64,000 nucleotides of DNA from CAYNUJ01 sp964573255 (lineage in GTDB: Bacteria > Bacteroidota > Ignavibacteria > Ignavibacteriales > Melioribacteraceae): positions 1 through 64,000 of the forward strand of contig CAZNJB010000011.1 in the NCBI GenBank assembly GCA_964573255.1, written 5' to 3'. A program made the translations under genes and the position numbers. How positions within the stretch are numbered: the first letter of the stretch is position 1; every line of letters starts with the position of its first letter. Shown here in pieces: positions 61,701 through 64,000 of this stretch. The notes beneath the pieces were generated by a model. The model saw only the letters and a list, made by a program, of their open reading frames with translations. It did no database searches and was not told the DNA's origin.

Positions 61701-62217
61701 TGTTGAAAATTTCACAATTATTAAAACTCAGCTTAAAGAACTTAGGAAGGATATATATGCAAGATTTTCTTCCGATCCTACGGAAGTAATTAACAATGTA
61801 CTTGTTAATTACGAGGCTACATTGAAAATGAATCGTATATTGGTAGAAAAGATAAAGCGATATCCAAACAATATTCCTGTATTAATAAAAAGCTATGAAT
61901 TAGGTGAAGTACTTGATAATCTATTTCAAAATTCAATTAAATATATGAAAAATGCAGAGCAGAAGAAAATCGTCATCGAACTATACAAAGAATCGCCCAA
62001 AATAATTATTATATTTTCTAATACAGGAACTTTGATCCCAAAAGAAAAGTGGGATTTGATTTTTGAAAAAGGTTATTCAGAAAGTGGTAGTACAGGGCTA
62101 GGACTTAGTAATGCTCGGGAAATTTTAAATAAATATGGCGGACGTATTTTTGTAGACGCAAATTCAACCAAAATTACATCCTTTAGAATAGAACTGAATG
62201 AAGGGATGGAAAAATAA
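58726..62217 (+). CDS. FG-GAP/ASPIC-UnbV sensor histidine kinase
   Basis: 1163 residues from ATG 58726 (an in-frame TTG is 15 bases before). Signal peptide (to about FYANG), an N-terminal propeller-like region (about 30-310, WLQTVRGTLLNV and NDIFKFRNSYYLIG blocks), then seven DxDxDG-type calcium-binding motifs (DANNDKKDD, DYNKDGLND, DYDSDGDED, DINNDNLLD, DFDNDADLD, DFNNDGYID, DVDNDGDLD) between about 320 and 660, as in a seven-bladed FG-GAP propeller. An ASPIC/UnbV-like domain (to about 790), three membrane helices (about 800-880), a helical region with a His in TFSHGEFALRNLNSI, and a C-terminal ATPase domain (DNLFQNSIKYM, GSTGLGLSNAREIL) follow. The sigma-54 regulator lies 19 bases downstream. 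Confidence 0.87.
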   Translation: MFNYRYIFLILTFFSSQFYANGAIRYRWKKIETGTEEMLSFVGGTSENYWLQTVRGTLLNVKNEKVYKYKLPDGFPLLKAKYLRISENDFFYIGTTSEWKGEVYKLTNHKWFKYNIQFQYPINDIFKFRNSYYLIGDFGLFLVLDNNKWEIISSPFKSHCVFALPNKENIIISTKSDGVYKYNGKIFKKINVPSNFTFSRDIKKIEDIIYLYSINNKLFKIRGDSLEIAGNDKAIDFFVDNALEKFGFIGKSIYKNGITEKFYYPQYFNIISAHKFNDHSIILLSKDGNIYKGTIAPSPYFVDLAPIYRIDNLLNSENISAQFFDANNDKKDDLIVTSKNLGGYLALYQGVKNSSFANITSISNVSFNKFMINYFATSDYNKDGLNDLILQVRDEDEQKILLYENIGDFKFKPTNNFSLIDDFQNFGIRNLFCFDYDSDGDEDIIVTSYYRNNNKSGYTVIYKNNLWGDFSEIDTSLKSLTTHWNEKIIFADINNDNLLDIYNATLWKTDHILIGTSDNYSDETALRMPMQVKRETFNVLLSDFDNDADLDIFTIGKNDFIRVYENNGWGYFKEISYKLFDHKFFNPQNTPNPVSFNVADFNNDGYIDIIVSMWLADSLFTTLLLNKEGKEFKEAQFAFDNKSRVLYKSSITDVDNDGDLDIYGLTKGHNVLWINSLDKNNSIKIRLKGVTSTTNALGSKVWVYKENKLNDNNALLGFKQLGTETIGKNTANSLMLHFGLGNNKACDIKVLFPSGKIIQYENVSAGSFLTIEEYPPLVAFIYRIPGNIYRFIKKRENQIYVLIIICSHIFIVVGLLYGFHKLKWNSKLTTVFASLNISLFWLSFYWASFSSVYSTKFLVPLSLAILVTLIPLLLFFWLNKSAKKDTSGYNQRLLTLILTFSHGEFALRNLNSILLLCENRSTNREMPSEFYDKLKIRFNTFLEMTSVSIREIIELERLIGNNSDELNTLEISLNQAVDQIKKNNDELSFDSIVENFTIIKTQLKELRKDIYARFSSDPTEVINNVLVNYEATLKMNRILVEKIKRYPNNIPVLIKSYELGEVLDNLFQNSIKYMKNAEQKKIVIELYKESPKIIIIFSNTGTLIPKEKWDLIFEKGYSESGSTGLGLSNAREILNKYGGRIFVDANSTKITSFRIELNEGMEK

Positions 62218-62236
62218 TTTTTTATGAGGAAATATT

Positions 62237-63649
62237 ATGGATGACTTATTAAATAAAAAGCATAAACCAACTCTTTTAATGATAGATGATGATCCTGATT
62301 TTACATCTGATTTCTTTATACTTTTAACCGAGCACTTCGAGTGTTTTTCCGCTATTAATGGTAAAGAAGGATTGTCAAAATTACAAAATAATCATGTTGA
62401 TGTAGTACTGCTAGATTTGATGTTCGATGAAGGGCCTAATGGACTTGAAATATTGAAAGCAATCAAAAAAGAAAATGAGAATATTCCTGTTATTATGATT
62501 ACTGATTATGCATCAATAGATACAGTAATTGAAGCAATGCGTAACGGCGCATATGATTATGTGTCTAAAACACCTAATCTTCAGGAATTGTTAATCAAAA
62601 TTCAAAAATCAATTGATATAAGTGTTTTTAAAAAGAAGACGCGATCTTTGCAGGAAGAAATATCAAAAGATTTTTATCAAATAATTGGTTCGGGAAAAGC
62701 AACGACCAAATTGAAAAATAAAATTTCACTTTATGCTGAAAGCCTTAATACGGTTTTAATCACAGGAGAAAGTGGCGTTGGGAAGGAATTAGTTGCACGA
62801 CAAATTCATATGCAAAGTGAGTATAAATTTGAGCCTTTTGTAGCTGTAAATTGTGCGGCAATACCCAAAGACCTAATTGAGAGTGAATTGTTTGGTCACG
62901 AAAAGGGAGCTTTTACCGGAGCGGTTAATCGAAAACTTGGAAAGTTTGAACTTGCTTCGCCAGGTACAATATTTCTTGATGAAATATCTGAACTGAATCT
63001 TGATGCACAAGTAAAGTTATTAAGAGTAATTCAGAATAGAGAATTCGAACGTGTGGGCGGGAATAAGGTAATTGAGAGTAAAGCAAGAATTATTGCTGCA
63101 ACAAATAGAAATTTGGAAACTTTAATTGAAGAAGAAAAATTCAGAGAAGACTTGTACTATCGTTTGGATGTCTTGCCAATTGAAGTACCGCCTTTGCGCG
63201 AAAGAAAAGAAGATATACCGGAATTGGTGGAATATTTCACGAAAAATATTTGCAATGATTTAAAAATAGAGCCAAAATATTTTACCAAGAAAGCAATGAA
63301 CATTCTTGAAACTTACGATTGGCCGGGCAATATTCGAGAACTTCAGAATCACATAACTCGTGCAATAATTTCATCTACCGGAAACGAAATCACCGATACA
63401 GATTTAGATCCCAAATTAAGCGTATCACTATCCCTATATAATTATAGAATAAAATCTATACCAGAAACTTGGGAAGAGATGGATGCAATAAGAAAAGAAG
63501 CAGCTGATAAAGTTAGCAGAGAAATTGAAAAACTATTTCTTACAAATCTCCTAAAAAAGTTCGACGGAAACATATCCAAGGCCGCAAGGGAGATAGGACT
63601 TAATCGATCGAGTTTGTATAAAATGTTAAAGAAATGCGGGCTTGCTTAA
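62237..63649 (+). CDS. sigma-54-dependent response regulator (NtrC family)
   Basis: 470 residues. Receiver domain (1-125) with DDDPDF and phospho-acceptor Asp in VVLLDLMFDEGPNG near residue 57. AAA+ domain (about 150-385) with Walker A GESGVGKELVARQIH, the sigma-54 contact loop ELFGHEKGAFTGAV, Walker B GTIFLDEISEL, and R-finger region. C-terminal Fis-type HTH (GNISKAAREIGLNRSSLYKML). It should activate sigma-54 promoters when phosphorylated by the adjacent kinase. Targets are not identified in this window. Confidence 0.95.
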   Translation: MDDLLNKKHKPTLLMIDDDPDFTSDFFILLTEHFECFSAINGKEGLSKLQNNHVDVVLLDLMFDEGPNGLEILKAIKKENENIPVIMITDYASIDTVIEAMRNGAYDYVSKTPNLQELLIKIQKSIDISVFKKKTRSLQEEISKDFYQIIGSGKATTKLKNKISLYAESLNTVLITGESGVGKELVARQIHMQSEYKFEPFVAVNCAAIPKDLIESELFGHEKGAFTGAVNRKLGKFELASPGTIFLDEISELNLDAQVKLLRVIQNREFERVGGNKVIESKARIIAATNRNLETLIEEEKFREDLYYRLDVLPIEVPPLRERKEDIPELVEYFTKNICNDLKIEPKYFTKKAMNILETYDWPGNIRELQNHITRAIISSTGNEITDTDLDPKLSVSLSLYNYRIKSIPETWEEMDAIRKEAADKVSREIEKLFLTNLLKKFDGNISKAAREIGLNRSSLYKMLKKCGLA

Positions 63650-63656
63650 ACCTAAA

Positions 63657-63830
63657 TTATGGAATAGAACAAAAAATTAAAAATGAATAAAAATCGTTGT
63701 CTAAACTTAATCGCGATTCAACTTCAATTAGCCCCATCGCAATCCATCTTGCCAGCATATCAGGACTCTTCCAATTTTTTATTTTTCTTAAATTGCTAAT
63801 TTTTAAGGAGACTCTCTTTTTTATTTTCAA
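63657..63830 (-). pseudogene. possible C-terminal remnant of a transposase
   Basis: On the minus strand an open stretch of 57 codons, running from just after a stop to a TAA, translates to a segment containing LRKIKNWKSPDMLARWIAMG and LIEVESRL. This resembles the C-terminal end of IS256/Mutator-type transposases (xxMxxRWxxxxLxxAExxF). No start codon, ribosome-binding site or upstream catalytic region is intact. It would be a decayed insertion sequence fragment. The match is from memory of the family only. Confidence 0.35.
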
Positions 63831-64000
63831 CTATGAATAAATTTACACCTATAGCCCAATTTCAATTTTCATATTTATTCATTAAATAAGATTCAAAATT
63901 TTAAACTAAATTTTAATAGAGCTAATTCTTATTAAGGTGATAGGTGTTATTGTTTTTTATGGCAATTTTTTTCTATGTTGCAACTCTTCAACAAAATAAT
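63660..64000. other. AT-rich window end, no intact gene
   Basis: Apart from the possible transposase remnant, nothing coding is visible. The last 170 bases are AT-rich and may hold the promoter of a gene beyond the window. Confidence 0.5.

Noticed and set aside
1..64000. CRISPR arrays, tRNA and rRNA genes
   Set aside because: I looked for regularly spaced short repeats and for tRNA T-loop/acceptor patterns and found none that held up. The only repeats are the palindromic elements of the haem locus.

Overview
The window looks like a chromosome segment of an AT-rich member of the Ignavibacteria (Bacteroidetes/Chlorobi side). Reasons: three proteins end in the type IX secretion (T9SS) sorting module with the NYPNPFNP signature, there are many multihaem cytochromes, lipoproteins follow Bacteroidetes habits, and GTG/TTG starts are common. 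No rRNA, tRNA or CRISPR array was seen. The assignment is inferred from protein style, not from a marker gene.

Layout. (1) 415-4488 (+): a four-gene cytochrome/outer-membrane barrel operon: tetrahaem c554-like protein, beta-barrel, 14-haem cytochrome, and a lipoprotein-like cytochrome with 8 CxxCH plus one CX4CH. It resembles a porin-cytochrome conduit. (2) 4786-18881 (+): a nearly complete haem locus, hemX-hemA-hemC-hemD-hemE-hemN-hemH-hemG(Y)-hemB-hemL, interrupted by a Fic protein, a GIY-YIG nuclease flanked by palindromic repeats, and a PIN-type toxin/antitoxin pair. (3) 19007-23876 (-): a small barrel, a NapC-like membrane-anchored cytochrome with about 18 haem sites, and an octahaem cytochrome with a T9SS sorting tail. 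(4) 24614-26687 (+): an OmpR-type two-component system. (5) 26721-30387 (-): ccmC-ccmD-ccmE-ccmF with the CXXXY variant of CcmE; ccmD is a very short gene started by TTG. (6) 30626-39910 (-): mixed genes (aldo/keto reductase, Sel1 repeats, RsbW-like ATPase, GHL10 hydrolase, arginine deiminase, CocE-type hydrolase). (7) 40071-44972 (+): PAP2 phosphatase, AMP nucleosidase, small membrane proteins and a phosphate transporter fused to a PhoU-like domain. (8) 45041-58517 (-): T9SS cyclophilin, ferredoxin, TPM/LemA, UPF0210 with ACT protein, YidD-like protein with two related TPR membrane proteins, acyl-CoA dehydrogenase, lipoprotein, a large T9SS adhesin-like protein and a zinc-ribbon protein. (9) 58726-63649 (+): a 1163-residue FG-GAP propeller histidine kinase with a sigma-54-type response regulator.

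How it fits together (inference): regions 1, 2, 3 and 5 encode haem synthesis, haem attachment and five multihaem cytochromes with 50 CxxCH sites plus three atypical sites. Together they could form a route from the quinol pool (NapC-like protein) through the periplasm and outer membrane (barrel operon) to the cell surface (T9SS octahaem cytochrome). The most unusual items are this ensemble, the propeller/ASPIC-UnbV sensor kinase with its 21-bp-phased upstream repeats, and the repeat-flanked GIY-YIG gene.
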